Assembly (NCBI RefSeq): GCF_020833685.1 | Contig: NZ_JACKZY010000003.1 | Span: forward strand, 62,001 to 126,000 | DNA from: Nitratireductor sp. B36 | GTDB lineage: Bacteria > Pseudomonadota > Alphaproteobacteria > Rhizobiales > Rhizobiaceae | Reading direction: 5' to 3' | DNA length: 64,000 nt | Shown: positions 36,904 through 46,255 of the stretch, one piece after another | How positions within the stretch are numbered: position 1 is the stretch's first letter | How the letters are laid out: every line of letters begins with the position of its first letter | Notes under the pieces: generated by a model | What the model saw: only the letters and a program-made list of their open reading frames with translations | What the model was told of the DNA's origin: nothing | Databases searched by the model: none | Position numbers and translations under genes: made by a program

Positions 36904-36931
36904 AGGGCGGACGCCTTGTGTCCGCCCTTTC
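36904..36931 (+). terminator. Rho-independent terminator after the pirin gene
   Basis: Stem AGGGCGGAC / GTCCGCCCT at 36904-36928 with a short loop, followed by TTTCTTCTC. It also lies at the 3' end of the convergent VOC gene. Confidence 0.8.
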
Positions 36932-36934
36932 TTC

Positions 36935-37327
36935 TCAAGATGCCTCGAACATCTGAACGAGGTTGCCGCACGTATCCTCGAACACCGCTATGGTCGGCAT
37001 CCCCTCCATCCGGGTCGGCTCTCCACGAAACACCACGCCGCGCGCTTTCAGTCGCTCATACTCTGCCTGCACATCGTCGCTGGCAAAAGTCGTGCAGGGT
37101 ATGCCGGCATCATAAAGCGCCTTCTGGTAGGTGCGCGCGAAGTCGTATCCCATGGGTTCCAGCAGCAACTCGGTGCCGTTCTCTGTTCCCGGTGTCACCA
37201 CCGTCAGCCAGCGGGCACCGCCGGCCGGAAAGTCCTGCTTCTTCCGGAAACCAAGCACATCCGTGTAAAATGCCTCAGCCTTGTCCTGATCATCCACAAG
37301 GATGCTCGTCAGTGCGATCCTGAGCAT
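36935..37327 (-). CDS. VOC-family (glyoxalase-like) protein
   Basis: A 130-residue vicinal-oxygen-chelate protein: ALTSILVDDQDKAEAFYTDVLGF at the start, GGARWLTVVTPG, and the C-terminal AVFEDTCGNLVQMF. Members include glyoxalases and antibiotic-binding proteins; the substrate is unknown. Last gene of an ArsR-SRPBCC-VOC-VOC operon, 9 bases after the previous stop. Confidence 0.9.
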   Translation of the reverse strand: MLRIALTSILVDDQDKAEAFYTDVLGFRKKQDFPAGGARWLTVVTPGTENGTELLLEPMGYDFARTYQKALYDAGIPCTTFASDDVQAEYERLKARGVVFRGEPTRMEGMPTIAVFEDTCGNLVQMFEAS

Positions 37328-37336
37328 GTCTCCTCC

Positions 37337-37747
37337 TCACCAGGCGCCGGATTTATGGTCGACAAGATGGATGATCTGCGCGGGGCTCGATATCCAGAAC
37401 CCGTCGAAACTCTCGCCCAGCGGTTCGATCTCGTCGCAGCGCACGATGCCCGCCGCTTCGAGCCGCGCGGCGGCAGCCTTCGTGTCATCGGTCACGATTT
37501 CGAGCCAGAGTTCCGACTGGCTCATGCCCGGCGTCTTGTCGATCCAGAGCTGGTTGGCTCCGAAGCGGAAGCCGACAGCGGGCAGAAGCTCCTCGATCTG
37601 CTCCATGCCGAGTACGTCCCGGTAGAAGCGTACCGTCTCGTCATACTGATGCGGCGGCACCTTCATGGCGATGTTGCGCCCGCCGGCGAGCTTCGGTGCG
37701 GTATCGGGCTGGGCGCCAGCCTTGGGCGGCGTAGCGGAAACGTTCAT
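37337..37747 (-). CDS. VOC-family (glyoxalase-like) protein
   Basis: A 136-residue protein with a VOC pattern (YDETVRFYRDVLGMEQIEEL, then LWLEIVTDDTKAAAARLEAAGI and IIHLVDHKSGAW). The ATG at 37747 follows AAGGAGCATGTC; the frame extends to 37912. Third gene of the ArsR-led operon. The substrate is unknown. Confidence 0.88.
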   Translation of the reverse strand: MNVSATPPKAGAQPDTAPKLAGGRNIAMKVPPHQYDETVRFYRDVLGMEQIEELLPAVGFRFGANQLWIDKTPGMSQSELWLEIVTDDTKAAAARLEAAGIVRCDEIEPLGESFDGFWISSPAQIIHLVDHKSGAW

Positions 37748-37781
37748 GACATGCTCCTTGGTGCCAATAGCGAAAGGGGTC

Positions 37782-38333
37782 TCACCGTTCGTTAAAGCGT
37801 GCGGTGTATGCGGCTTCCAGCGCCTTGATCTGCGACCAGAATGGCGGCGTCTTCTCGCCCGAAAGCACCGCTTCCAGAACTGCGAGATGCGCGTGCCAGC
37901 CACCAGAGACATTGATCATCTCGTCCCGGTCAGCGAGGCGTTTGTGGGTCACGACAAGGAGAACCCTGTCACCCTCGGGAAAGAGCTCGAACTCCACCTG
38001 GCTATCGGCACCGTCTCCCGGCCAGGTCATGGCCAGATGCCGCGGTGGATCCCAGGCAATGATCCGCCCCTCGGAGAGAAATCCCTTCTCGTTCATTTCC
38101 CTATAGACCTCAGGCGGGTCCTCGTCGGTGAATTCGGAATGGCGGAACAGGAGTTTTGCGGAACCGCCTGCACGCGGCTCCATCTCTCCGCCCGCCAGCC
38201 ATTGCCGGCGCTTGTCCGCCTCGGTCAGATAGGCCCAAACGCGTTCGACAGGGCCCGGGAGAGATCGTTCGAAGCGAACCTCATTGGGTGCCGTAGCGAC
38301 GCCATAATCACTTTCCTCGATCTGTCTCATCAT
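37782..38333 (-). CDS. SRPBCC-family protein (AHSA1-like)
   Basis: A 183-residue START-like protein with the AHSA1 pattern: EVRFERSLPGPVERVWAYLT near the start, RRQWLAGGEMEPRAGG, and a C-terminal GGWHAHLAVLEAVLSG helix. Such proteins bind hydrophobic ligands; genes of this family are very often next to an ArsR regulator, as here. The function is unknown. Confidence 0.92.
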   Translation of the reverse strand: MMRQIEESDYGVATAPNEVRFERSLPGPVERVWAYLTEADKRRQWLAGGEMEPRAGGSAKLLFRHSEFTDEDPPEVYREMNEKGFLSEGRIIAWDPPRHLAMTWPGDGADSQVEFELFPEGDRVLLVVTHKRLADRDEMINVSGGWHAHLAVLEAVLSGEKTPPFWSQIKALEAAYTARFNER

Positions 38334-38372
38334 CTTCCTCTCAAAGGTTGAGGTGGCTGAGCGGGCGGGACG

Positions 38373-38726
38373 TCAGTCTCTCCCGGCGGAACTCTCCCGA
38401 TCCTCCGCTTCCAGGATCGCCTGCAGCGCGTCGAGCCGGTTGGACCAGAAGCGTTCGTAGTAGCGGAACCACGCCTGTGCTTCGGCAAGCCGCGCTGCCT
38501 CCAGCCGGCAATAGTGGGTGCGGCCGTCCACGCGCCGGCTGACGAGGCCCGCCCCTTCAAGAACCTTCACATGTTTGGAGGCGCCGGCCAGCGACATGTC
38601 GAAGGGCTGCGCCAGTTGCGAGACACTTTGCTCACCGCCGGAAAGACGGTGCAGCATGGCCCGCCTGGTCGGGTCCGACAGGGCGTGGAAAACGGCATCG
38701 AGATGGGGTGACTGATATTCAACCAT
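38373..38726 (-). CDS. ArsR-family (SdpR-like) transcriptional regulator
   Basis: A 117-residue winged-helix regulator: DAVFHALSDPTRRAMLHRLSGGEQSVSQLAQPFDMS, then AGASKHVKVLEGAGLVSRRVDGR, with no Cys-pair metal site of the arsenic type. First gene of the SRPBCC and VOC operon. The start codon lies within the palindrome AACCATATGGTT, repeated in a close form 39 bases upstream, suggesting autoregulation. Confidence 0.93.
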   Translation of the reverse strand: MVEYQSPHLDAVFHALSDPTRRAMLHRLSGGEQSVSQLAQPFDMSLAGASKHVKVLEGAGLVSRRVDGRTHYCRLEAARLAEAQAWFRYYERFWSNRLDALQAILEAEDRESSAGRD

Positions 38727-38771
38727 ATGGTTTAGCTATCAGCCGCAAAGCAGTTAGTCAACCTAATGGTT
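38721..38771. promoter_or_regulatory. Paired AACC-N4-GGTT sites at the ArsR promoter
   Basis: AACCATATGGTT (38721-38732, overlapping the ATG) and AACCTAATGGTT (38760-38771) are palindromic or near-palindromic and 39 bases apart. Both are followed by TTA. They fit an autoregulatory ArsR operator. Confidence 0.6.
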
Positions 38772-38792
38772 TACTTTTTAACGCCGGTCAGG

Positions 38793-39143
38793 TCAGTTCT
38801 TTGCGGTGCAGGACACCGGCTCCGCGTCCTCACCCTTCATCAGATCGTAGAGATCGGCATCGTCACCTTTGGTCCACCAGACATAGGGACCGCCGGCATA
38901 TTTGACACCCGAGGCGGCAAGAACGCTGCTCATCACCACCGGGCTGCCGTCGATCGTGACCACCGCAAGCGAATTGTCTTCAGCATTATAATAAGTCGCG
39001 TCGATATCGCCGTCCGGGCACGCATAGGTTACCGCGACGGTCTCCACGCTTTCCGCATCGGGCAGATCGATTTCAAGCGTTGCCGCATGGGTCGGGGAAC
39101 CGATTGCGAGGAGGGCGATCAGTGACAGAGCGGGGTGGCGCAT
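38793..39143 (-). CDS. MliC-family (C-type lysozyme inhibitor-like) secreted protein
   Basis: A 116-residue exported protein. Residues 1-20 are a signal peptide (HPALSLIALLAIGSPTHA). The mature part matches the MliC pattern: VTYACPDGDIDATYYNA, an ASGVKYAGGPYVWWTKGDDA segment, and a closing CTAKN that may pair with the first Cys. MliC proteins inhibit animal lysozyme or have cell-wall roles. The ATG at 39143 follows GGAG. It is followed by an ArsR operon on the same strand. Confidence 0.85.
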   Translation of the reverse strand: MRHPALSLIALLAIGSPTHAATLEIDLPDAESVETVAVTYACPDGDIDATYYNAEDNSLAVVTIDGSPVVMSSVLAASGVKYAGGPYVWWTKGDDADLYDLMKGEDAEPVSCTAKN

Positions 39144-39235
39144 GGCGGGCTCCTGAAACGGTTTCATACAGAATCATGAGACCGTGACAGCGTGTCGATT
39201 TGAAGACAAGGCCGGGCCTGGCGCGCATATGAAGA

Positions 39236-39262
39236 GCCCCGGAAGCAGCGGGCTTCCGGGGC
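39236..39262 (-). terminator. Hairpin terminator of the peroxiredoxin gene
   Basis: A perfect 11-bp stem GCCCCGGAAGC / GCTTCCGGGGC with a 5-base loop lies 32 bases after the peroxiredoxin stop. On the minus strand the stem is followed by TCTTCAT, a short T-rich tail. Confidence 0.75.
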
Positions 39263-39293
39263 CGATATTCCTGATACCTGTCCTGCGAATGGA

Positions 39294-39953
<660 letters not shown>

Positions 39954-40022
39954 CGTTCTCTCCTCCTGGGTGAGATGAAACGCGATTGGTGTTCCTGACG
40001 CTGCAGGATAGCAACCCGCGCA

Positions 40023-40047
40023 CGCCTAGATGAACCTCATCTAGGCG
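40023..40047. promoter_or_regulatory. Perfect inverted repeat upstream of the peroxiredoxin gene
   Basis: CGCCTAGATGA (40023-40033) and TCATCTAGGCG (40037-40047) around ACC, 70 bases upstream of the peroxiredoxin start and 95 bases after the prfC stop. No T-run follows on the minus strand, so an operator is more likely than a terminator. Confidence 0.6.
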
Positions 40048-40141
40048 CTATTTGAGCCATTCGCTTGGAATTAAATTCCGTAAAACCTACGCATGGAGAA
40101 AAATCCATCCCGGCCGGCAAGTGATCGGCGAATCCGTTCGC

Positions 40142-41731
40142 TCAGGCAGCCTTGCGCGTCTGGTAGTCCTTCACCGTGGCGAAACGCACGGCCTTCCAGC
40201 GGTCGGCCTCGTAGTTCAGGCCAAACTCGTGCGGTGCCAGGAAAACCGGATCATCGTCGAGATCACGTGCGATGTCGCCGCGATGGCTGGCGATGAAGCG
40301 GTCCACTTCACCGGGTTCGTCGGACGAAATCCAGCGGCACACACTGAAACGCGCCATCTCGAAATCCACCGGAAGTGAATATTCAACCTTCAGCCGCTCC
40401 TTGAGCACATCAAGCTGCAGTGCTCCCACCACTCCGACTATGGCGGGCGATCCGTCTTCCGGCGTGAAGAGCTGAACCACGCCTTCCTCGGCCATTTGCT
40501 GCAAGGCTTCCTTCAGCTTCTTGGCCTTCATGGCATCGCCCAGACGCACGCGGCGCAGGATTTCAGGCGCAAAATTGGGCACGCCCCGGAACAGCAGTTC
40601 CTCGCCCTCGGTCAGCGTGTCGCCGATGCGCAGTGTGCCGTGGTTCGGAATGCCCACCACATCGCCGGCGAAGGCCTCGTCGGCGGTGATGCGGCTCTTG
40701 GCGAAGAAGAACTGCGGTGCCGACAGGCTGATCGGCTTTCCGGTGCGCACCAGCTTTGCCTTCATCCCGCGCTGCAACTTGCCGGAGCACACGCGCACGA
40801 AAGCAATGCGGTCGCGGTGATTGGGGTCCATATTCGCCTGGATCTTGAAAACGAAGGAGGTCATCTTTTCCTCCGTCGCTTCCACCCTGCGCGAATCCGC
40901 ATCCTGAGCGCGCGGCGCGGGACCGAAAGTGCCCAGCGCTTCGATCAGGTCGCGCACGCCGAAATTGCGCAGCGCCGAGCCGAAATAGACCGGCGTCAGA
41001 TGCCCCTCGCGGAAAGCCTGCATGTCGAACGGGCGGCAGGCCTCCTTGCCGAGCAGCATTTCCTCGACCAGCATCTCGCGCTCGTGCTCGGGCAAGAGCC
41101 CGGCAACCGCATCGGATTCCGGCCCGTTGACGGCGATGGGCTCCACGTCGTCATCCGAGCGGCGCATCGTGTTGTTGGCGAGATTGTAGGTACCGACGAA
41201 GCTCTTGCCCCGGCCGATGGGCCAGGTGATGGGTGCGGTGTCCAGCGCCAGCTTCTGCTCGATCTCGTCCAGGATCTCGAACGGGTCACGGCTTTCCCTG
41301 TCGAGCTTGTTGACGAAGGTGACGATCGGGATGTCGCGCAGGCGGCACACCTCGAACAGCTTCAGCGTGCGCGGCTCGATGCCCTTGGCCGCGTCGATCA
41401 CCATGATCGCGCTGTCGACCGCTGTCAGCGTGCGATAGGTGTCGTCGGCGAAGTCTTCGTGGCCCGGCGTGTCGAGCAGGTTGAAAACGTGGTCGCCATA
41501 TTCGAACGTCATCACCGATGTGACGACGGAGATGCCGCGCTCGCGCTCGATGTTCATCCAGTCCGAACGCGTCTGGACGCGGTTCTTCTTCGCCTTGACC
41601 TCACCGGCAAGCTGAATGGCGCCACCGAAAAGAAGCAGTTTCTCGGTCAGCGTGGTCTTACCCGCATCCGGGTGCGAAATGATTGCAAAGGTGCGGCGGC
41701 GGGCCACCGCATCGGCGATTTTATCGGTCAT
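40142..41731 (-). CDS. prfC: Peptide chain release factor 3
   Basis: A 529-residue translational GTPase that recycles RF1 and RF2. G motifs: ISHPDAGKTTLTEKLL, RGISVVTSV, LLDTPGHEDF and VTFVNKLDRESRDP. The RF3-specific domains follow with FFAKSRITADEAFAGDVVGI and GVVGALQLDVLKERLKVEYS. The ATG at 41731 gives the normal length; the frame extends to 41815. Confidence 0.95.
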   Translation of the reverse strand: MTDKIADAVARRRTFAIISHPDAGKTTLTEKLLLFGGAIQLAGEVKAKKNRVQTRSDWMNIERERGISVVTSVMTFEYGDHVFNLLDTPGHEDFADDTYRTLTAVDSAIMVIDAAKGIEPRTLKLFEVCRLRDIPIVTFVNKLDRESRDPFEILDEIEQKLALDTAPITWPIGRGKSFVGTYNLANNTMRRSDDDVEPIAVNGPESDAVAGLLPEHEREMLVEEMLLGKEACRPFDMQAFREGHLTPVYFGSALRNFGVRDLIEALGTFGPAPRAQDADSRRVEATEEKMTSFVFKIQANMDPNHRDRIAFVRVCSGKLQRGMKAKLVRTGKPISLSAPQFFFAKSRITADEAFAGDVVGIPNHGTLRIGDTLTEGEELLFRGVPNFAPEILRRVRLGDAMKAKKLKEALQQMAEEGVVQLFTPEDGSPAIVGVVGALQLDVLKERLKVEYSLPVDFEMARFSVCRWISSDEPGEVDRFIASHRGDIARDLDDDPVFLAPHEFGLNYEADRWKAVRFATVKDYQTRKAA

Positions 41732-41931
41732 CTTGATATGGTTTTCCTGAGGCCGGGCGCTTGTAACAAGCGGCAGGGCGCGTGTCGAACAGAAAGTGGC
41801 CGCTTCCTTGCTCACATAATGGTGCAGAGACCCGTCTGGCCGTCACGCCACGGTTGAATTCATCGGCAAAACGCGCCAGACGGAAAGGGTCGTGATCATC
41901 GCCCCCGGATTGCAGCGCACAGGATCAAGCC

Positions 41932-42417
41932 ATGTCGAACACCTTTTCCTCCATGCCCGTCATCGGCCCCAATGTCGGCATTGTCCGTTTGCCCCATGGC
42001 GAGGGATTGCCGCTGCCCGCCTATGAGAGTGCCGCCGCTGCCGGTATGGACCTGCGCGCGGCCGTGTCGGAAGACCGCCGTATCGTGCTTCTGCCGGGCA
42101 AGCGGGTGCTGGTTCCGACCGGCTTCATCCTCGAGCTGCCCGAAGGGTTTGAAGGGCAGGTTCGTCCGCGCTCCGGCCTTGCGCTCAAGCATGGCATCAC
42201 CTGCCTCAACGCACCCGGCACGATCGACGCCGACTATCGCGGCGAGGTTCAGGTTCTGCTCATCAACCATGGCGAAGACGACTTCGCCATCACGCGCGGC
42301 CTCAGGATCGCACAGCTTGTCATTGCTCCGGTGGTTCAGGTCCGGCTGGAAGAGCGCAGCCATGCCGGCGAGACCCTGCGCGGCGCCGGCGGGTTTGGTT
42401 CGACCGGGATCGCCTGA
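41932..42417 (+). CDS. dut: dUTP diphosphatase
   Basis: A 161-residue trimeric dUTPase hydrolysing dUTP to dUMP. Motifs I-V are visible: [44 protein letters not shown] and [10 protein letters not shown]. In rhizobia it commonly follows coaBC; here it is about 6.6 kb away and divergent from prfC. A 9-bp inverted repeat (41832-41840 with 41875-41883) lies upstream. Confidence 0.95.
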   Translation: MSNTFSSMPVIGPNVGIVRLPHGEGLPLPAYESAAAAGMDLRAAVSEDRRIVLLPGKRVLVPTGFILELPEGFEGQVRPRSGLALKHGITCLNAPGTIDADYRGEVQVLLINHGEDDFAITRGLRIAQLVIAPVVQVRLEERSHAGETLRGAGGFGSTGIA

Positions 42418-42654
42418 AACTCGGTTGCTCTCCACGCGTAACCACACCGCGCCCTATACTTTGGTCTAAGGGACGCCGGTTGATTGCCGGCATCCAGGGG
42501 GTTGCACGCAAAATCCTGTCCGATTATCGGCTTTGCGAGGTCAATCATCCCCTTGCCTGTCGCTTTCCGGTTGGCAAAAGGGCGCGGTTGTCTACAGTCA
42601 GAGTCAGCGCAGGCGGTGTTGCCTGCGGAGCAGCTATATTGCGGAGGAGACGTA

Positions 42655-43611
42655 ATGTTACATGCAAGCAAGAAGTATCTCGCAGCCGGTGTCGTGGCGT
42701 TGTCGCTCGGCCTCGCGCCTGCCAGCGCCATGGCGCAGGACTTCATCAACGTGCTGACCGGCGGCACTTCGGGCGTCTATTACCCGCTCGGCTCACAGCT
42801 TTCCAAGATCTATGGCGAAAACATCGACGGTGTGCGCACGCAGGTGCAGTCGACCAAGGCATCGGTCGAGAACCTCAACCTGCTGCAACAGGGCCGTGGC
42901 GAGATCGCATTCGCACTTGGTGATTCCGTCAAGTCGGCCTGGGAAGGTGATGCCGAAGCCGGCTTCGACCAGAAGCTCGACAAGCTACGCGCCATTGCCG
43001 CGATCTATCCCAACTACATCCAGATCGTCGCTTCGCAGGAATCCGGCATCAAGGAATTTGCCGACCTGAAGGGCAAGGGTCTTTCCGTCGGCGCGCCGAA
43101 ATCCGGCACCGAGCTCAACGCCCAGCGCATCTTCGGCGCCATGGACATGAGCTATGACGATCTCGGCAAGACCGAGTATCTGCCATTCGGCGAATCCGTC
43201 GAGCTGATCAAGAACCGCCAGCTCGATGCGACCCTCCAGTCGGCCGGTCTTGGCGTTGCCTCCATCAAGGACCTCGCGCTTTCGCTTCCGGTGACCATCG
43301 TGTCGGTGCCCAACAGCGTGGCGGAAACGCTCGGTGCGCCGTTCATCGCCGCAACCATTCCCGCCGGAACCTATGAGGGGCAGAGCGAGGATGTGCCGAC
43401 GCTGGCCATCACCAACATTCTCGTCACCCATTCGGATGTCTCCGACGAGGTTGCCTACGAGATGACCAAGCAGCTCTTCGAGAACCTCGACGACATGGTG
43501 GCCGCACACGCTGCTGCCAAGGCCATTTCTGCAGAGAATGGCCCCAAGGGCCTGCCGCTGCCGCTGCACCCCGGCGCCGAGCGCTATTACAAAGAAAAAG
43601 GCCTGCTCTAA
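42655..43611 (+). CDS. TAXI-family TRAP transporter substrate-binding protein
   Basis: A 318-residue periplasmic protein. Residues 1-25 are a signal peptide (ending SAMAQ). The body has the TAXI pattern: INVLTGGTSGVYYPLG near the mature start, QSTKASVENLNLLQQG, ALGDSVKSAWEGD and ITNILVTHSDVSDEVAY. Relatives bind organic acids, often glutamate or 2-oxoglutarate; the ligand here is unknown. GGAGGAG precedes the ATG at 42655. The gene is separated from its permease by 161 bases with two overlapping hairpins. The 237 bases upstream hold only the promoter and a small 5-bp stem. Confidence 0.94.
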   Translation: MLHASKKYLAAGVVALSLGLAPASAMAQDFINVLTGGTSGVYYPLGSQLSKIYGENIDGVRTQVQSTKASVENLNLLQQGRGEIAFALGDSVKSAWEGDAEAGFDQKLDKLRAIAAIYPNYIQIVASQESGIKEFADLKGKGLSVGAPKSGTELNAQRIFGAMDMSYDDLGKTEYLPFGESVELIKNRQLDATLQSAGLGVASIKDLALSLPVTIVSVPNSVAETLGAPFIAATIPAGTYEGQSEDVPTLAITNILVTHSDVSDEVAYEMTKQLFENLDDMVAAHAAAKAISAENGPKGLPLPLHPGAERYYKEKGLL

Positions 43612-43623
43612 TCCAATACGCTG

Positions 43624-43687
43624 AGGCCCCGTCCATCGACGGGGCCTTCCTGTCACTCTCCTTTGTGGGGGCGTGACAGGAAGGCCC
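43624..43687 (+). promoter_or_regulatory. Two overlapping, mutually exclusive hairpins between TAXI genes
   Basis: Hairpin 1: AGGCCCCGTC (43624-43633) pairs with GACGGGGCCT (43638-43647). Hairpin 2: GGGCCTTCCTGTCAC (43642-43656) pairs perfectly with GTGACAGGAAGGCCC (43673-43687) around 16 bases. Bases 43642-43647 belong to both, so only one can form at a time. It may end transcription or shield the 3' end of the binding-protein message. Confidence 0.75.
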
Positions 43688-43772
43688 GAGATGTCGAGCC
43701 CTCTCGCCTGCAATGCGCGGGAGTGGACAATCGGCAAGGCCCCGACGCGTAGCATGGGAAGCGGAGCGCCCG

Positions 43773-45890
43773 ATGAGCAATACCCAATCCGGTCAGCCGG
43801 CGATTCCGGCTGAAGCTGAGATGCATGACCATACACACGGAGAGTTCGGAACCGACGGCATCGGCCGGCTATTGTTCTGGATCGCGGTGGTTTTCTCGCT
43901 GTACCAGATTGCCACCGCCGCGCATGTGATAAGCCTGCCGAGCCAGGTGGTGCGCGCTTTCCATGTGGGCTTTCTGACCCTGCTCGTCTTTCCGCTGGTG
44001 GCCCAGGCGCGCGACAGCGCTCCGGCCATCAAGGCGCTGGCCTGGGCGCTCGCGCTCGCCGGCGTGGCCGTCGCGCTCTATCAATACATTGAATACAAGC
44101 CACTGCTCCTGCGCGCCGGCGACCCATTGCCGCTCGATATCGTGTTCGGCGTCGTCGCGCTCGTCACCGTCTTTGCCGCCGCCTATGTGCTGATGGGCCC
44201 AGCCCTGCCGATCATCTCCGGCGCGTTTCTCGCCTATTGCCTGTTCGGCCAATATCTGCCCGCGCCTCTCAACCATCGCGGCTATGATTTCAGCCAGGTC
44301 ATCGACCACATGGCCTATGGCACGGAAGGCATTTACGGCATCCCGATTTACGTTTCGGCCACCTACATCTTCCTGTTCATCCTGTTCGGCTCCTTCCTCG
44401 AACGCGCCGGCATGATCAAGCTCTTCACCGATGTGTCGCTCGGCCTTGTTGGCCATGCGCGCGGCGGTGCGGCCAAGGTGTCGGTCATTTCGTCGGGCCT
44501 GATGGGCACGATCTCGGGTTCCGGCGTCGCCAATGTGGTGACCACCGGCCAGTTCACCATTCCGCTGATGAAACGCTTCGGCTATCGCGCGGCCTTCGCC
44601 GGCGGCGTGGAATCCACCGCCTCGATGGGCGGGCAGATCATGCCGCCCGTGATGGGCGCGGTGGCGTTCATCATGGCCGAGACGCTGGGCGTGGAGTATT
44701 ACGAAGTGGTCAAGGCCGCGATTATCCCCGCCGTGCTCTACTTCGCCTCGGCCTTCTGGATGGTGCATCTGGAAGCCGGCAAATACGGTCTGCATGGCCT
44801 GCCCCGCTCGGAGCTTCCCTCCGCACGCAGCGCGCTGCGCAAGGGCTGGTATCTCATCCTGCCGCTCGCGGTTCTGGTCTATCTGCTGTTCACGGGATAC
44901 ACGCCGCTCTTCGCCGGCACGATCGGCCTTTCGCTGACAGTGCTTCTTATCCTCGGCGGCTCGGTCGCACTCGGCCTTCCCGGACAGGTGCTGCGGGTGA
45001 TCTTCTGGGTTGGTCTCGGTCTCGTTGCCGCGAGCTTCTTTCGCTATGGGATCACGGCCATCCTTATTGCCGCTCTTGCACTCATCATCGCCAACCTCTT
45101 CGTCGATGGCGGCCGCAGGACGCTGGTGGTCTGCCGGGATTCACTTGCCGAGGGTGCCAAGACCGCGCTTCCCGTCGGCGTGGCCTGCGCCGTGGTCGGC
45201 ATCATTATCGGCACGATGACGTTGACAGGCGTTGCCAACACGTTTGGTCAGTTCATTGTGTCTGTTGGCGAGACGAGCCTGTTCCTTTCGCTCGTGCTGA
45301 CCATGATCACCTGCATCGTGCTCGGCATGGGCATCCCAACCATTCCGAACTACATCATCACATCCTCGATCGCCGGCCCGGCGCTTCTGGCGCTTGGCGT
45401 CCCGCTGATCGTCAGCCACATGTTCGTCTTTTATTTCGGCATTCTGGCAGACCTGACGCCACCCGTGGCACTCGCCTGCTTCGCAGCCGGTCCCATCGCC
45501 AAGGAGAACGGCCTCAAGATTTCCATGGAAGCGATCAAGGTGGCTGCCGCCGGTTTCGTCATTCCCTTCATGGCGGTCTACACGCCGGCGCTGATGCTGC
45601 AGGATGGCGGGCCGCTGGCGGAGGCCTGGGGCTATTATCCGGCAGTCGTCTATATCGTCTTCAAGGCGCTGCTGGCCATTGCGCTCTGGGGCGCGGCGGT
45701 GATCGGGTTCCTGCGCGCGAAACTGGCAATCTGGGAGCGCATTCTTGCAGCCTCAGCAGCCTTTACGCTGATTGCGGCGCTTCCCATTACCGATGAACTC
45801 GGCTTCGCGCTTGCCGCCCTGTTCCTCGGCCAACACTGGTATCGCACGCGCACAGCGCACGCCTCGGAAGAAACAAAGGCCGACGCATGA
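43773..45890 (+). CDS. TRAP transporter fused permease (DctQM, TAXI system)
   Basis: A 705-residue membrane protein in which the small four-helix and the large twelve-helix permease parts are fused, as usual for TAXI systems. The family segments VSSGLMGTISGSGVANVVTTG (shortened here to VISSGLMGTISGSG), GGQIMPPVMGAVAFIMAE and GMGIPTIPNYIITS are present. It works with the binding protein encoded upstream. The ATG at 43773 follows GCGGAG. The DUF1850 gene overlaps its end by 4 bases. Confidence 0.94.
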   Translation: MSNTQSGQPAIPAEAEMHDHTHGEFGTDGIGRLLFWIAVVFSLYQIATAAHVISLPSQVVRAFHVGFLTLLVFPLVAQARDSAPAIKALAWALALAGVAVALYQYIEYKPLLLRAGDPLPLDIVFGVVALVTVFAAAYVLMGPALPIISGAFLAYCLFGQYLPAPLNHRGYDFSQVIDHMAYGTEGIYGIPIYVSATYIFLFILFGSFLERAGMIKLFTDVSLGLVGHARGGAAKVSVISSGLMGTISGSGVANVVTTGQFTIPLMKRFGYRAAFAGGVESTASMGGQIMPPVMGAVAFIMAETLGVEYYEVVKAAIIPAVLYFASAFWMVHLEAGKYGLHGLPRSELPSARSALRKGWYLILPLAVLVYLLFTGYTPLFAGTIGLSLTVLLILGGSVALGLPGQVLRVIFWVGLGLVAASFFRYGITAILIAALALIIANLFVDGGRRTLVVCRDSLAEGAKTALPVGVACAVVGIIIGTMTLTGVANTFGQFIVSVGETSLFLSLVLTMITCIVLGMGIPTIPNYIITSSIAGPALLALGVPLIVSHMFVFYFGILADLTPPVALACFAAGPIAKENGLKISMEAIKVAAAGFVIPFMAVYTPALMLQDGGPLAEAWGYYPAVVYIVFKALLAIALWGAAVIGFLRAKLAIWERILAASAAFTLIAALPITDELGFALAALFLGQHWYRTRTAHASEETKADA

Positions 45891-46246
45891 GCATATGCGT
45901 TCTGGCAGGCGGAAAAGCGCTGACCCTCGGGGCAGCGCTTTTCACCCTGTCATGGACGCATTCGGTCGAGAAAATCCGCTGGGAGGAAGACTGGCGGGCA
46001 GGTCCCGCCGGGCTCGAACTTGTCGAGGCGAGGGTTCAGGGATCGGGCGCGGGCATGGAGCCGCCGCCTGACGCGCACTTTGAAGATGGCTGGTGGCGCT
46101 ATCGCCCTTCCCTTCCACCGCAGAGCGAACTTGCCCTTGCGGCTTCGGGCGCAACAGGCTCCGGCTGGCAATTGTGCGCAGCAGATGAATGCTACGAACT
46201 GGGCGCGTCAGCCGGAAAGCCGGTAATCGTCAGATATTGTGAGTGA
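45887..46246 (+). CDS. DUF1850 protein of the TAXI-TRAP operon
   Basis: A 119-residue protein with an N-terminal hydrophobic start and the DUF1850 pattern: FTLSWTHSVEKIRWEEDWR, LELVEARVQGSGAGMEPP and WWRYRPSL. DUF1850 genes follow TAXI permease genes; the proteins probably sit at the membrane and help the transporter, but the role is not known. It starts in the permease stop (ATGA). Confidence 0.92.
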   Translation: MSICVLAGGKALTLGAALFTLSWTHSVEKIRWEEDWRAGPAGLELVEARVQGSGAGMEPPPDAHFEDGWWRYRPSLPPQSELALAASGATGSGWQLCAADECYELGASAGKPVIVRYCE

Positions 46247-46255
46247 TCGCTGCCC

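Noticed and set aside
40496-41857. Plus-strand ORF of 453 codons over prfC
   Set aside because: Antisense to prfC, with no recognisable domain.
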